A stretch of DNA of 35,786 nt from NCBI GenBank assembly GCA_005843805.1, contig SZXY01000142.1, positions 1 to 35,786 on the forward strand. Reading direction: 5' to 3'. The notes under the pieces are model-generated. The model was given only the letters and a program-made list of their open reading frames with translations. It was not told the origin of the DNA and made no database searches. The translations under genes and the position numbers were made by a program. Positions 1 to 7,928 of this stretch are shown in pieces. The stretch is from Chlorobium sp. Its GTDB lineage: Bacteria > Bacteroidota > Chlorobiia > Chlorobiales > Chlorobiaceae. Every line of letters begins with the position of its first letter. The stretch's first letter is position 1.

Positions 1-905
1 AATGGTTTGTCTAAACTCTTGTTGGTTGGAGCTGTTTCAAGTTGTTCATCAAGCTTTTCCTGTAGCAAACGCATAAAATCGGCAACGTTTCCGGGAGAAG
101 CTGTCGTGATAGAGAGGAGGGCTGATTGAAACTCCGTATACACCACGTCAACTTTTCTGAGCTGATATCGTTCCTGATCTCCATCGACAACAGGCTCAAG
201 ATCGTAAATGAACCAGGCAATATCGGCTTCACTCTTTTTAACTGGCTTCAAAAGAGGAAGTGTTTCGAAAAAACTTCTGTTGATTGCTACCACTGTTTTC
301 TTCTGCCATGAATGCAAAATTCCGCCTTTAAACAACAGTTGCGGGGCAAGCCGTTTCCTCGACGAGGAAAGAAAATCCGGACGTGGATAGTTCGGTTGCG
401 CAGTCCAGTCCATCAGTGCATGTGCACCTGGATCTTTCATGTAGTGCTCAAAAGGTTCTCGGACATTACCTGAAATATAGACAGCCTGAACCTCAAGGGC
501 TCCGAAGTCGATCACTTTGCCGTGTTTGTCATAGGCAACAAGCACCACATCGATATTTCCTGCAGATTTGCCAAAAGCATCATTCAGACGAACTTCTGTC
601 AATGAACTCCAGAGTGCGCCCTCTTCAAAAAAGAATGAAGCCGCATCATCGGTAATAAGCCACTCTTCACGAAAGCGTACCGGGCAAGTGATGACTGGCA
701 TGTTGTTCTGCAAAACAGAGCACACACCGAGAGGATTTTTTGCCTTGTCTTTGGTACAGTTTGGAACCTTGTTGTTGAAAGGGCAAAGCCGATGTGCTCG
801 GTAGCGTTGAGCTTTAGGGGATTGGTCGGTTACCATAAAGCCAAAAACCTCGGCTAACGGATGTGAAAATGTTTTCTTGCTGCAGGTGCCATTTCTTTTT
901 TTCAC
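1..905 (-). CDS. NotI-family type II restriction endonuclease (3' end beyond window)
   Basis: The minus-strand frame is open from position 905 to the left edge (about 301 codons, no stop), so the C-terminus lies outside the window. NotI itself has 383 residues. Counting from a GTG at 905, four cysteines sit at about 41 (RLCPFN), 50 (PNCTKD), 62 (GVCSV) and 74 (ITCPVRF). This matches the Fe-Cys4 metal fold known in NotI. A PD-(D/E)xK-type core follows: Asp119 (GNIDVVL), then Glu138 and Gln140 in GALEVQ, equivalent to the D...E-x-Q catalytic set of NotI. The predicted role is cleavage of a specific, probably GC-rich, DNA site. The start is uncertain. ATG at 836 also fits, but the residues before it (KTFSHPLAEVFGF) resemble the family's N-terminus, so I prefer GTG 905, whose ribosome site is weak. 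A partner methyltransferase is not in view and may lie to the left. The family call is from recognised motifs, not a search. Confidence 0.82.
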   Translation of the reverse strand, partial: MKKRNGTCSKKTFSHPLAEVFGFMVTDQSPKAQRYRAHRLCPFNNKVPNCTKDKAKNPLGVCSVLQNNMPVITCPVRFREEWLITDDAASFFFEEGALWSSLTEVRLNDAFGKSAGNIDVVLVAYDKHGKVIDFGALEVQAVYISGNVREPFEHYMKDPGAHALMDWTAQPNYPRPDFLSSSRKRLAPQLLFKGGILHSWQKKTVVAINRSFFETLPLLKPVKKSEADIAWFIYDLEPVVDGDQERYQLRKVDVVYTEFQSALLSITTASPGNVADFMRLLQEKLDEQLETAPTNKSLDKP

Positions 906-971
906 AATATAGACACGCCTGACTCATCTTCATATTGTTTTCTCAGTACCCCTGCTCTCGCCTCAGCCCCC

Positions 972-1259
972 CTACACCAACCCCTTCTTGGGAAATTTCA
1001 GCAGGGCAAAGAGATGGCCGAACAGGTCGCCGAGAAAACGAATGGTGTTGTTGAGCATGTGTCCAAGATTCTGGAATATCTCGTGAGTCGGGCCGCCGGT
1101 GAGCTGGAGCCATGCGGCGTAGAGTACGAGCATGGCGGCGACAACAAGAAAGAGGCGCATGACCCGTCGGAAAAAGGAGAGCATTATCATGATGGCAACG
1201 ATTACTGCCATGATAAAGAGTACCGGATGAGCGACGAGGTAATCAACAGCTTTTTCCAT
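972..1259 (-). CDS. Small two-helix inner-membrane protein of unknown function
   Basis: This 95-residue protein has a short cytoplasmic-type N-terminus and two hydrophobic segments, at about residues 11-28 and 34-52, separated by the basic turn FFRRVMR. An amphipathic tail ending in KFPKKGLV follows. I do not recognise a named family. It begins 18 bases after the lpxB stop on the same strand, so it is probably co-transcribed with lpxB, and a role at the inner membrane near lipid A synthesis is possible but is only inferred from position. The ORF is short, but the clear membrane topology and tight linkage to lpxB support it as a real gene. Confidence 0.65.
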   Translation of the reverse strand: MEKAVDYLVAHPVLFIMAVIVAIMIMLSFFRRVMRLFLVVAAMLVLYAAWLQLTGGPTHEIFQNLGHMLNNTIRFLGDLFGHLFALLKFPKKGLV

Positions 1260-1277
1260 TGTAACCAGACTTTTCTG

Positions 1278-2420
1278 TTAGAGGTATTCCTGCAAGATAC
1301 CAGCGACTTTGTTTGAGGGAGAGCTGCAGGCAAGCTTGTCACGTGCGGCAAGCAATTCACGACGCATGGCGGCGGCAAGTTCCGGGTCGTCAAGAATCAT
1401 GCGTGCCTGACGGTATATCTCTGCGCCGTTCGCGTCATGCTGGAGAAGTTCCGGCACTGCCGTTTCAGAGCTGCCAAGCCCTTTGGCGACAATATTGGCG
1501 AGCGATATATTTTTCAGTTTGACCAACTGTTTGCCAATCAGATAGTTCACTCTGCCTGTCCTGTAGAGCACAATCATTGGCAGTCCAAAGCATAGCGTCT
1601 CAAGGGTTGCAGTACCGGAGGTGACCAGTGCAAGCTCACTGTATTGCATGACCTCATAAGCGGAGCAGTTGATAATGGTCAGGTCAGGGTATTGCGCCAG
1701 CGCATGGTATGCCGCTTCGTCAAGGTGCGGAGCACGGCCAATGAGAAAAACAACCTGGTAGTCGCGACTCAGCAAGCGTGAAGCTTTGAGCATGTCGGGC
1801 AGAATGTGGGCAATCTCCTGCTTGCGGCTGCCGGGAAGAAGTCCGACAAGACGGGTTTCAGGCGCAAGCTCGTGCTGCTTTACAAAACTCTCCCGCGATG
1901 GAAGAGAGAGTTCGTCAAGCTGTTCAATAACGGGATGACCGACAAATTCGGCGGTGACACCGTGGCAACGGAAAAAGTCAACTTCAAAATCGAAAATAAC
2001 GAGCAGCCGGTCAACGTCTCGGCGGATCGCTTTTACCCTCCCCTCTTTCCAGGCCCAGACTTGCGGGGAGATATAGAAGATAACCGGAATGCCGAGTTCG
2101 TGACAAAAACGGGCCATGATGAGGTTCATGCCCGGATAATCAATCAGAAAAGCTGCGTCGGGTTTTTCCCTGAGTACAGCCTCCTTGAGATCCCGAAAAA
2201 CCCGACGAAGAAAGAAGAGATGCTTGAGCACATCAACAAAGCCCATGATACTCATCTGCGCGGTGTCATAGAGCAGCTCTGCGCCAAGCGCCTGAAGCTT
2301 CTGACCACCGATACCGAATACCCTGATGTCAGGCTTTGCCTTAAGCAGTTCAGCAATCACTCCGGCAGCGTGCATGTCTCCGGAAACCTCTCCTGCTAAA
2401 ACAAAAAGCTTCTTGGGCAT
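1278..2420 (-). CDS. lpxB: Lipid-A-disaccharide synthase LpxB
   Basis: The enzyme joins UDP-2,3-diacylglucosamine and 2,3-diacylglucosamine 1-phosphate to make the lipid A disaccharide at the cytoplasmic face of the inner membrane. The 380-residue length is usual for the GT19 family. Visible family motifs are AGEVSGDMHAAG at residues 9-20, SPQVWAWKEGRV in the middle, FVGHPVIEQ, LLPGSRKQEI and the C-terminal TSGTATLETLCFGLPMIVLYR nucleotide-sugar region. The ATG at 2420 gives the normal N-terminus directly before the GEVSGD motif. No strong ribosome site is seen before it. It is divergent from the phosphohexomutase gene, with about 118 bases between them holding the two promoters, and it is followed by a small membrane protein gene. 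Confidence 0.96.
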   Translation of the reverse strand: MPKKLFVLAGEVSGDMHAAGVIAELLKAKPDIRVFGIGGQKLQALGAELLYDTAQMSIMGFVDVLKHLFFLRRVFRDLKEAVLREKPDAAFLIDYPGMNLIMARFCHELGIPVIFYISPQVWAWKEGRVKAIRRDVDRLLVIFDFEVDFFRCHGVTAEFVGHPVIEQLDELSLPSRESFVKQHELAPETRLVGLLPGSRKQEIAHILPDMLKASRLLSRDYQVVFLIGRAPHLDEAAYHALAQYPDLTIINCSAYEVMQYSELALVTSGTATLETLCFGLPMIVLYRTGRVNYLIGKQLVKLKNISLANIVAKGLGSSETAVPELLQHDANGAEIYRQARMILDDPELAAAMRRELLAARDKLACSSPSNKVAGILQEYL

Positions 2421-2538
2421 CGAAAAAGAGATAATTGGATGAACAACAGGAAAACCGTACTTTATCGTTTATATATTTATTTTGCGTTACCACGTCCTTG
2501 AGTGGTTTAAGCTCCAATTATATCAAAATCAATAAAGA

Positions 2539-3921
2539 ATGCAAGTTAAATTCGGTACTGACGGATGGCGGGCAATTATAGCAAAGGATTATACGTTTGA
2601 TAACCTGAAACTTGCTGCGCTGGCATCCGCCCACTACTTTCTTGACCATCCAAACAAGGCGAAAGGGGTCTGCGTGGGGTACGATACCCGCTTTATGTCA
2701 AAAGAGTTTGCTGAATATACTGCGGAGGTCTTTTCGTCACAGGGACTGAAGGTATATCTTTCCGACAGTTTTGCCTCGACTCCCGCCGTTTCTCTCTTTA
2801 CAAAAGCAAAACAGCTTGCTGGCGGTATTGTTATCACTGCATCCCATAATCCTGCGATCTATAACGGGTTCAAGGTCAAGGCATCCTATGGCGGCCCGGC
2901 ACACCCGGAAGTTATCGCGGAAATCGAAAGCTTTCTTCCGCTTGTTGATCCGCAAACGGAGATCGTGGCTGATAAAAAGCTGATCGAGATGGTTGACATG
3001 AAGGGGTTTTATGTAAGCTATCTGAAAAGCAGCATCGACCTTCCCCTGATCCGTGAGTCAAGAATCAAGATTGCGCATAATGCCATGTTCGGCGCCGGAC
3101 AGGATATCATCAAAGGCTTGTTCGATGAGTCAATGGTCAATTGCTACCATTGCAGCATCAACCCTGGCTTCGGAGGCATCAATCCCGAGCCTATGCCTCA
3201 GTATATCACAGAGTTTATAGAGTTCTTCAAGGAGGTTGAAACCGATGTCGCCATTATCAATGACGGTGATGCCGATCGTATTGGCATGCTTGATGAAAAC
3301 GGTGCGTTTGTCGATTCCCACAAGCTTTTTGCCATTATTCTCAAGTACCTGGTCGAGGAAAAGCACCAGAGGGGCGAAGTGGCCAAAACATTTGCACTGA
3401 CCGATGTCATTGACAAAATATGCCGCAAGAACAATCTCATTCTGCATGAACTACAGATAGGGTTCAAGCATGTCAGCAAGCTCATGACCACCAATGACAT
3501 CCTTATCGGGGGTGAAGAGTCTGGTGGCATAGGCATTACCTCGTTTCTGCCGGAACGGGACGGCGTCTATACCGGTCTCTTGATCCTTGAAATGATGACC
3601 CGCAAAGAGAAAACCCTTTCGGAGCTTGTCAATGAACTTTATGAGGAGTATGGCTTCTTCTGTTTCAACAGGGTTGACCTGCATGTCAGCGAAGCCAAAA
3701 AACAGGCCATGATTGACCGCGTTTCAGCAGGAGATCTTGCCTCCATCGCTGGATACAAAGTTTTGAAATTCAGCAATCTCGACGGCTACAAATATCATTT
3801 TGAAGGTGGATGGATGCTGATCCGGCCATCGGGTACTGAACCGGTACTGCGCCTCTATTGCGAAGCCGATTCACAGGAGAAAGTTGACAAGGTTCTTGCC
3901 TTTGCCACAAAACTTGCCTGA
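2539..3921 (+). CDS. Phosphoglucomutase/phosphomannomutase family protein (alpha-D-phosphohexomutase)
   Basis: This 460-residue protein carries all four signatures of the alpha-D-phosphohexomutase superfamily. These are the phosphoserine loop TASHNP (Ser102), the metal loop NDGDADR (242-247), the sugar-specificity loop GGEESGG (about 324-330) and the phosphate-binding RPSGTEP near the C-terminus. It moves phosphate between C1 and C6 of a hexose phosphate. Whether the substrate is glucose, mannose or glucosamine phosphate cannot be decided by eye: the GEESGG loop is shared by phosphoglucomutase and phosphomannomutase types. It would supply activated sugars for glycogen, LPS or exopolysaccharide. 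It is a single gene, divergent from lpxB, ended by the hairpin at 3981-4008. Confidence 0.93.
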   Translation: MQVKFGTDGWRAIIAKDYTFDNLKLAALASAHYFLDHPNKAKGVCVGYDTRFMSKEFAEYTAEVFSSQGLKVYLSDSFASTPAVSLFTKAKQLAGGIVITASHNPAIYNGFKVKASYGGPAHPEVIAEIESFLPLVDPQTEIVADKKLIEMVDMKGFYVSYLKSSIDLPLIRESRIKIAHNAMFGAGQDIIKGLFDESMVNCYHCSINPGFGGINPEPMPQYITEFIEFFKEVETDVAIINDGDADRIGMLDENGAFVDSHKLFAIILKYLVEEKHQRGEVAKTFALTDVIDKICRKNNLILHELQIGFKHVSKLMTTNDILIGGEESGGIGITSFLPERDGVYTGLLILEMMTRKEKTLSELVNELYEEYGFFCFNRVDLHVSEAKKQAMIDRVSAGDLASIAGYKVLKFSNLDGYKYHFEGGWMLIRPSGTEPVLRLYCEADSQEKVDKVLAFATKLA

Positions 3922-3980
3922 GAAGTGAGATTGAAGAACAGCTCATTGCGGGTTTTGTAAAAAAAAGAGCAGGAAAATGA

Positions 3981-4008
3981 AAAGCCTGACGTCCAACCGT
4001 CAGGCTTT
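3981..4008 (+). terminator. Hairpin terminator after the phosphohexomutase gene
   Basis: A perfect 11-base-pair stem (AAAGCCTGACG at 3981-3991 with CGTCAGGCTTT at 3998-4008) closes a six-base loop, TCCAAC. It lies 60 bases after the phosphohexomutase stop and before the sigma-factor gene. The downstream tract (ATCTATTAT) is AT-rich rather than a pure T run, so termination may be partial. It separates the two transcription units. Confidence 0.8.
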
Positions 4009-4044
4009 ATCTATTATCGGATATATTCTCAAGAACTGACACAA

Positions 4045-4608
4045 GTGCACTCGCAAAAAAAAGGTATGACATCAAAGGACGAGCTGTTCAAAAGCCTCGT
4101 TGCGGAACACCAGGAGATGGTGATCAATACCTGTTATCGTTTTGTTTTCAATCGTGAAGATGCCGAAGATCTTGCCCAGGATGTGTTTGTCGAAGTTTTT
4201 CGTTCTCTGGAACGGTTCAGGGAGGAAGCAAAACTTTCAACCTGGATATACAGAATTGCCGTTACAAAATCCCTTGACCATCTGCGCCACCTGAAACGCC
4301 AAAAACGGTTCAGTTCTCTTAAAAGAATGATCGGTGTGGAGGACCCTTCGGCAGAGATTGCTGCACCTCACAGTGAAAATCCCGCAGAAGCTTATGCCGG
4401 AAACGAACGGGCCATAGTATTGCAGAACGCCCTCAATTCGTTGCCAGACAACCAGAAAAGTGCCTTTCTTCTCAGCAAACAGGATGGATTCAGTAACCAG
4501 GAAATAGCCGATATCCTCAACACATCGGTATCTGCGGTGGAATCTCTGGTACACAGGGCTAAAAAAAACCTTCATGACAAACTTTATGCTTTCTATACAG
4601 AGCATTGA
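4045..4608 (+). CDS. ECF-type RNA polymerase sigma factor (sigma-70 family)
   Basis: The 187-residue protein has the two-domain ECF layout. Sigma region 2 spans roughly residues 17-85, with the recognisable stretch [20 protein letters not shown] and the [15 protein letters not shown] segment. After a variable linker, region 4 spans about residues 130-182, with [12 protein letters not shown] and the helix-turn-helix [24 protein letters not shown]. The start shown is a GTG. ATG at 4066 (MTSKDELFK) is an equally possible start. It is followed at 65 bases by a one-helix membrane protein and then two Spy/CpxP-like proteins, which is typical of an ECF sigma controlling an envelope or metal stress response. 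The anti-sigma partner is probably the next gene, by position. Confidence 0.93.
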   Translation: MHSQKKGMTSKDELFKSLVAEHQEMVINTCYRFVFNREDAEDLAQDVFVEVFRSLERFREEAKLSTWIYRIAVTKSLDHLRHLKRQKRFSSLKRMIGVEDPSAEIAAPHSENPAEAYAGNERAIVLQNALNSLPDNQKSAFLLSKQDGFSNQEIADILNTSVSAVESLVHRAKKNLHDKLYAFYTEH

Positions 4609-4672
4609 TTTTTTAAAAAAAACCACAAGTTTTTCAACAACCTGTCGTCAAACTAATTGAAACAGGAGCATA

Positions 4673-5020
4673 ATGATGAAACAGAGTAACGAAAAGATAG
4701 AGAGAGAGATCTCCAATACCATGAAACTGCTTGATGAGATGCAACCTCTTGAGGTGCATCATCTCTTCAGGGTTCGGGTTATGCAGAGAGTAGAAAGGGA
4801 GTTTGGCCAGGGTTCAAAGCAGGCAACTGGCTTCGGGAGGCGTATTGACTTGAAATTTGCCTTCATGGTTGTGCTTGTTATCATCAATCTCGGTTCAGCA
4901 GTGGTATCTGTACTCAATAATGAGAAGCAATCGATAGCAGGTATCAGTGAACTGATAAACAACCTTGGTGAGGACTATACCAGTCAGGAGTTTGCTTACT
5001 ATGACCAGACGACACCTTGA
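4673..5020 (+). CDS. Single-pass membrane protein, candidate anti-sigma factor
   Basis: The 115-residue protein has a charged N-terminal cytoplasmic-type region of about 60 residues (EISNTMKLLDEMQPLEVHHLF), one transmembrane helix at about residues 62-82 (FAFMVVLVIINLGSAVVSVL) and a short outer tail of about 33 residues. A good AGGAG ribosome site at 4665-4669 serves ATG 4673 or 4676. Its position just after an ECF sigma gene, and its cytoplasmic part/one helix/short periplasmic part arrangement, fit a small anti-sigma factor. No zinc-binding HxxxCxxC motif is present, so it is not of the ZAS type. The function is inferred from context. Confidence 0.75.
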   Translation: MMKQSNEKIEREISNTMKLLDEMQPLEVHHLFRVRVMQRVEREFGQGSKQATGFGRRIDLKFAFMVVLVIINLGSAVVSVLNNEKQSIAGISELINNLGEDYTSQEFAYYDQTTP

Positions 5021-5086
5021 ACTGGAAAGAGAGGAAAGAAAAAATGAGTGACCGAGCATGTCAATAATGAACAACAAGGAGAAACG

Positions 5087-5671
5087 ATGAAAAAAACAAT
5101 GATGATGATGATGACTGCGTTGCTGATTGGATTTGGCACTGCTTCAGCCGCGACAGATTACAGCCATGCTTCTGATGAGGAACTGGCCAAGCTTCGCGGA
5201 ACAATGCGTAACGCTCCCGTCGAAGACCGGATTGCCTATCATAACGAATGGCAGAAAAGACTGGCTGAGCTTGGGCCAGACAATCGGATGCAAACGATGA
5301 GAATGCCAGGTGGCAGAGTGCAAAACTGCAGAATCGGCATTATGCAGCAACAACTTGGATTGAACGACAAGCAGAGCCAGCAGGTCGTGGCACTTCAGCA
5401 GAAACATTTCAACAGTATGGCTGCAGAGAGAAATGGACTCCAGTCATTAAACATCGAACTGCAGAAAGAGTCACTCAAAGCCACTCCTGACAGAAAAAAA
5501 ATTGAGGGGCTTTCAGAGAAAATAGGCAAAGAGCACGCAAAGCTTGCACGTATGAGAAGCTCTCATATTGAGGAAGTTGCTTCGGTACTGACCCCTTCAC
5601 AGCGCGACAAGATGGGGGCAATGTTCAATTCACGCCCGATGCGGGGTAATTGCGGAATGCGGTTTCAATAA
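5087..5671 (+). CDS. Secreted Spy/CpxP-like periplasmic protein (LTxxQ-type)
   Basis: ATG 5087 is chosen because AAGGAG lies at 5077-5082 and because a standard signal peptide then begins the protein (MKKTMMMMMTALLIGFGTASA, cleavage after about residue 21). An upstream in-frame ATG at 5048 would bury that signal. The mature part begins with an EELAKLRGT...WQKRLAEL segment resembling DUF1104. A long helical region follows with the pattern LGLNDKQSQQVVALQQ and, near the end, VLTPSQRDKM, the LTxxQ motif of the CpxP/Spy/ZraP group. Such proteins are periplasmic chaperones or metal/stress sensors. It is third in the sigma-factor cluster and is probably part of its regulon. The pair LQKESLK...PDRKKIEGLSEKIG is echoed in the next gene, indicating paralogy. 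Confidence 0.85.
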   Translation: MKKTMMMMMTALLIGFGTASAATDYSHASDEELAKLRGTMRNAPVEDRIAYHNEWQKRLAELGPDNRMQTMRMPGGRVQNCRIGIMQQQLGLNDKQSQQVVALQQKHFNSMAAERNGLQSLNIELQKESLKATPDRKKIEGLSEKIGKEHAKLARMRSSHIEEVASVLTPSQRDKMGAMFNSRPMRGNCGMRFQ

Positions 5672-5691
5672 GTGACCCCTGGTTTACACAA

Positions 5692-5719
5692 GCAGGCTGT
5701 CCCAAAGTGAGCAGCCTGC
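5692..5719 (+). terminator. Hairpin between the two Spy-like genes
   Basis: An 8-base-pair perfect stem (GCAGGCTG at 5692-5699 with CAGCCTGC at 5712-5719) has a 12-base loop, 20 bases after the first Spy-like gene. A T-rich stretch lies only about 20 bases further on (5738-5750), so it may be a weak terminator, an attenuator or an mRNA-stabilising 3' structure that sets different expression for the two paralogues. Confidence 0.45.
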
Positions 5720-5754
5720 ACTGTGCAGCACAAACGGTTTTAATATTTTTATTA

Positions 5755-5766
5755 CTGGATATCCAG
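5755..5766. promoter_or_regulatory. Perfect 12-base palindrome upstream of the second Spy-like gene
   Basis: CTGGATATCCAG is a perfect dyad centred 40 bases upstream of ATG 5801, just after a T-rich run. It could be an operator half-site pair or chance. No repeat of it elsewhere in the window was noticed. Confidence 0.25.
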
Positions 5767-5800
5767 ATACAATACACGGAAAACCTGACCTGGCGACACC

Positions 5801-6334
5801 ATGGACTTTTTTACTTCAAAACGATTTATTTCAACAGCGCTTGTTTTTCTTGTTGTGCTCAATATAACGCTGCTCGGCCTTCTGTGGTGGCAGCATACCC
5901 GTCGGCATGAGCCTGGATCGGGAGCCTTTAACCGTCAGTTCAACCATCAACCCTCTTTTACAGAGCCTCTTGCTCTCAGCGAGTCACAAACTGTCAGTTT
6001 TCGCAAACTGCGTCAGGAACATTTTCAGAAGGTCTGGCCTGAAATGCAGGCTATTGCGCTCCTGAAAAAACAACTGCTGGAAGAATCATTGAAAGACAGA
6101 CCTGATACGCAAAAAATAGCAGGCTTTGCGGAAAGCATTGGCTCTCGGCAGGCAACGATAGAGCGTGAACTGGCGACTCATTTTCATGAACTTGCCAAAA
6201 TATGCAACCCGGAACAACGGGATTCACTGAAAAAAGTACTTGAACAAGTCGCCACTCGTAAACTCTCTAACAGAAAAGAGCAGTGGGGATTTCCCCCGCC
6301 GGGAGGCAAGGGTGAAATGCATGGTCGTTATTAG
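5801..6334 (+). CDS. Membrane-anchored Spy/CnrX-like periplasmic sensor (metal-resistance type)
   Basis: The 177-residue protein starts with a cytoplasmic stub and a transmembrane anchor at about residues 12-30 (TALVFLVVLNITLLGLLWW). A helical periplasmic domain follows. Its core LLEESLKDRPDTQKIAGFAE and ICNPEQRDSLKKVLEQ lines up position by position with the preceding secreted protein, so the two are paralogues. Here the LTPxQR motif is changed to CNPEQR, placing a cysteine (about residue 135) in the motif. This fits the periplasmic heavy-metal sensor/resistance group (Metal_resist, CnrX-like). No strong ribosome site precedes the ATG. It is last in the sigma-factor cluster. It may sense envelope stress or a metal and signal to the one-helix protein; that is inference. 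Confidence 0.8.
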   Translation: MDFFTSKRFISTALVFLVVLNITLLGLLWWQHTRRHEPGSGAFNRQFNHQPSFTEPLALSESQTVSFRKLRQEHFQKVWPEMQAIALLKKQLLEESLKDRPDTQKIAGFAESIGSRQATIERELATHFHELAKICNPEQRDSLKKVLEQVATRKLSNRKEQWGFPPPGGKGEMHGRY

Positions 6335-6390
6335 ATAGAGACGACCAGGCCATAATAATAGAAAAAAAGAAGCCTCACCTGGAGAAGCGA

Positions 6391-7905
6391 TTATTTTCGT
6401 CTGAATTTATTGCCCACTTTCAGGGCAACTATCGAAACCTCTTCACGGAAAAGAGCTACGGCGATGACAAGATAGACAACCAGCATGGAGGTTTTCAATG
6501 CAATACCTTCCACAACCTGAGTCAGCTCCAACCCTGCAAGTGAGTTAACCCATGCAAGCGCAATACCTGTCACCAGGAGCAGAATAAGTTTGAGCCAGTC
6601 ATGGTGGACAGGATAGAGCTTGAGGGAGTACCATGCCATGACGAGGCACATGATAAGCGTGCCACCAACAATGGCAAAGGCAGCTCCATCCATGCCGCTC
6701 AGTGGAATAAGCCACCAGCAGCAAAGAGCCGTCACGGCAGCACCGGCAAAGGTGACAACAGGCAAATAGCGCGTGTTGCCGGTAATAAGCAGCCCTGCGG
6801 AAAGATTGGTGGATACCATGTCAAAAACATAGCTCAGAAAAATCCAGGGCAGAATTGAAAGCCCTATCCAGTAACGAGGCGGAAGCAGATAAAAGCGTCC
6901 TCCGTAGTGGCAGCGAACAAGATCGGGCACAAAAAAGGAAGCCGCCAGCGCCAAAAACATGGTAAAAAGGGTGGAAATACTAAGCACATGCTGAAACATC
7001 CTTTTTGCGTCGGGATCTTTGGCATGTTGAAGAAAAAACGGCTGCCAAGCGAAGCGAAATACCTGGATAAAAAGCTGAAGCACAACCCCGAAGGCCGCAA
7101 TACGTCCGTAAATACCTACAATATCAGATGCCTGATAGCCTTTCCCATAAATTCGTTCAATCTCTGAAGCTGAAATCCGGATTAAAATGTTCCGGTCTAT
7201 CAGATGAATGAGAAGTCCGGCTATCCCTGTCGGCACATAAGGCAAGCCTATACGAAGCATGTCACGCAGCATTGCGCCGGAAAAGAAGAGTCTGAACTGA
7301 CTGAAAACAGGAATAACGAGAAGAAGAGTGACTAACGAACCAAATGCTTGGGAAATAAAAACGCCCTGAAGTCCTGCATTGAAAGGAATAATCAGGATAA
7401 CCGCGCTGATCACGACTGCTATCACCCCGACCACTCTGGCGATGGCAAACTGCAGTGCCTTTCTTTTAAGACGAAGCTCTGCAAAGGGAATAACCAGAAG
7501 AGTGTCTATCCACAAAATAAGTGCGGCATATCGGACAAACAGATAATCTGTGGGCGCCAGACCGATAAGCCGGGAAATCGAAGGTGCGAAAACCGCAATG
7601 AAAAGCGCAAAAAGTGTTGACGTTATGAATAGAGAGAGAAAGGCCGTTGAAAAAAACCGGGTTTCATCTCTCTCTTTATCGGACGCATCGGACACAACCT
7701 TGAGATAGGATGTTTCGAGACCATAGGAAAACAAAACATTGGCCAATGCGATATTGGCGTAGATAATGGTCTGAACACCATTGTCAAACGTGGAGAGTTT
7801 GTTGGCGTAGAGTGGAACCAGCAGATAGTTGAGACTGCGGGCAAGAATAGTGCTCGAACCGTAGATAACGGTATCTTTGAAAAGAAGCTTGAGTTTTGAA
7901 AACAT
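6391..7905 (-). CDS. Polysaccharide flippase of the MOP/Wzx (RfbX) type
   Basis: This 504-residue, highly hydrophobic protein has about 12-14 predicted membrane helices along its whole length. The N-terminus ([27 protein letters not shown]) is the typical first helix of the polysaccharide-synthesis/MOP flippase family, which moves undecaprenyl-linked sugar units across the inner membrane. Further family-like parts are the [22 protein letters not shown] segment and the late [13 protein letters not shown] helix. It starts 23 bases after the small coiled-coil membrane protein on the same strand, so the two are probably co-transcribed. It could serve O-antigen-like or exopolysaccharide export; the substrate cannot be read from sequence. 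Confidence 0.88.
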   Translation of the reverse strand: MFSKLKLLFKDTVIYGSSTILARSLNYLLVPLYANKLSTFDNGVQTIIYANIALANVLFSYGLETSYLKVVSDASDKERDETRFFSTAFLSLFITSTLFALFIAVFAPSISRLIGLAPTDYLFVRYAALILWIDTLLVIPFAELRLKRKALQFAIARVVGVIAVVISAVILIIPFNAGLQGVFISQAFGSLVTLLLVIPVFSQFRLFFSGAMLRDMLRIGLPYVPTGIAGLLIHLIDRNILIRISASEIERIYGKGYQASDIVGIYGRIAAFGVVLQLFIQVFRFAWQPFFLQHAKDPDAKRMFQHVLSISTLFTMFLALAASFFVPDLVRCHYGGRFYLLPPRYWIGLSILPWIFLSYVFDMVSTNLSAGLLITGNTRYLPVVTFAGAAVTALCCWWLIPLSGMDGAAFAIVGGTLIMCLVMAWYSLKLYPVHHDWLKLILLLVTGIALAWVNSLAGLELTQVVEGIALKTSMLVVYLVIAVALFREEVSIVALKVGNKFRRK

Positions 7906-7928
7906 GCAGCAGAAAAATCAGGAAAGCC

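Noticed and set aside
11-311. Apparent frameshift that would split the NotI-like gene near position 270
   Set aside because: It came from miscounting a run of six A (268-273). With the correct count the frame is open from 905 to the edge.
815-933. Short minus-strand frame starting MKMSQACLYC upstream of the NotI-like gene
   Set aside because: It ends after 39 codons in a different frame, shows no domain, and overlaps the conserved N-terminus of the nuclease.
1806-2399. 197-codon plus-strand open frame
   Set aside because: It lies antisense within lpxB, has no family motifs, and is a shadow of the real gene.
5048-5086. Extended start for the Spy-like protein
   Set aside because: It would bury the signal peptide. 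ATG 5087 has AAGGAG at the right distance.
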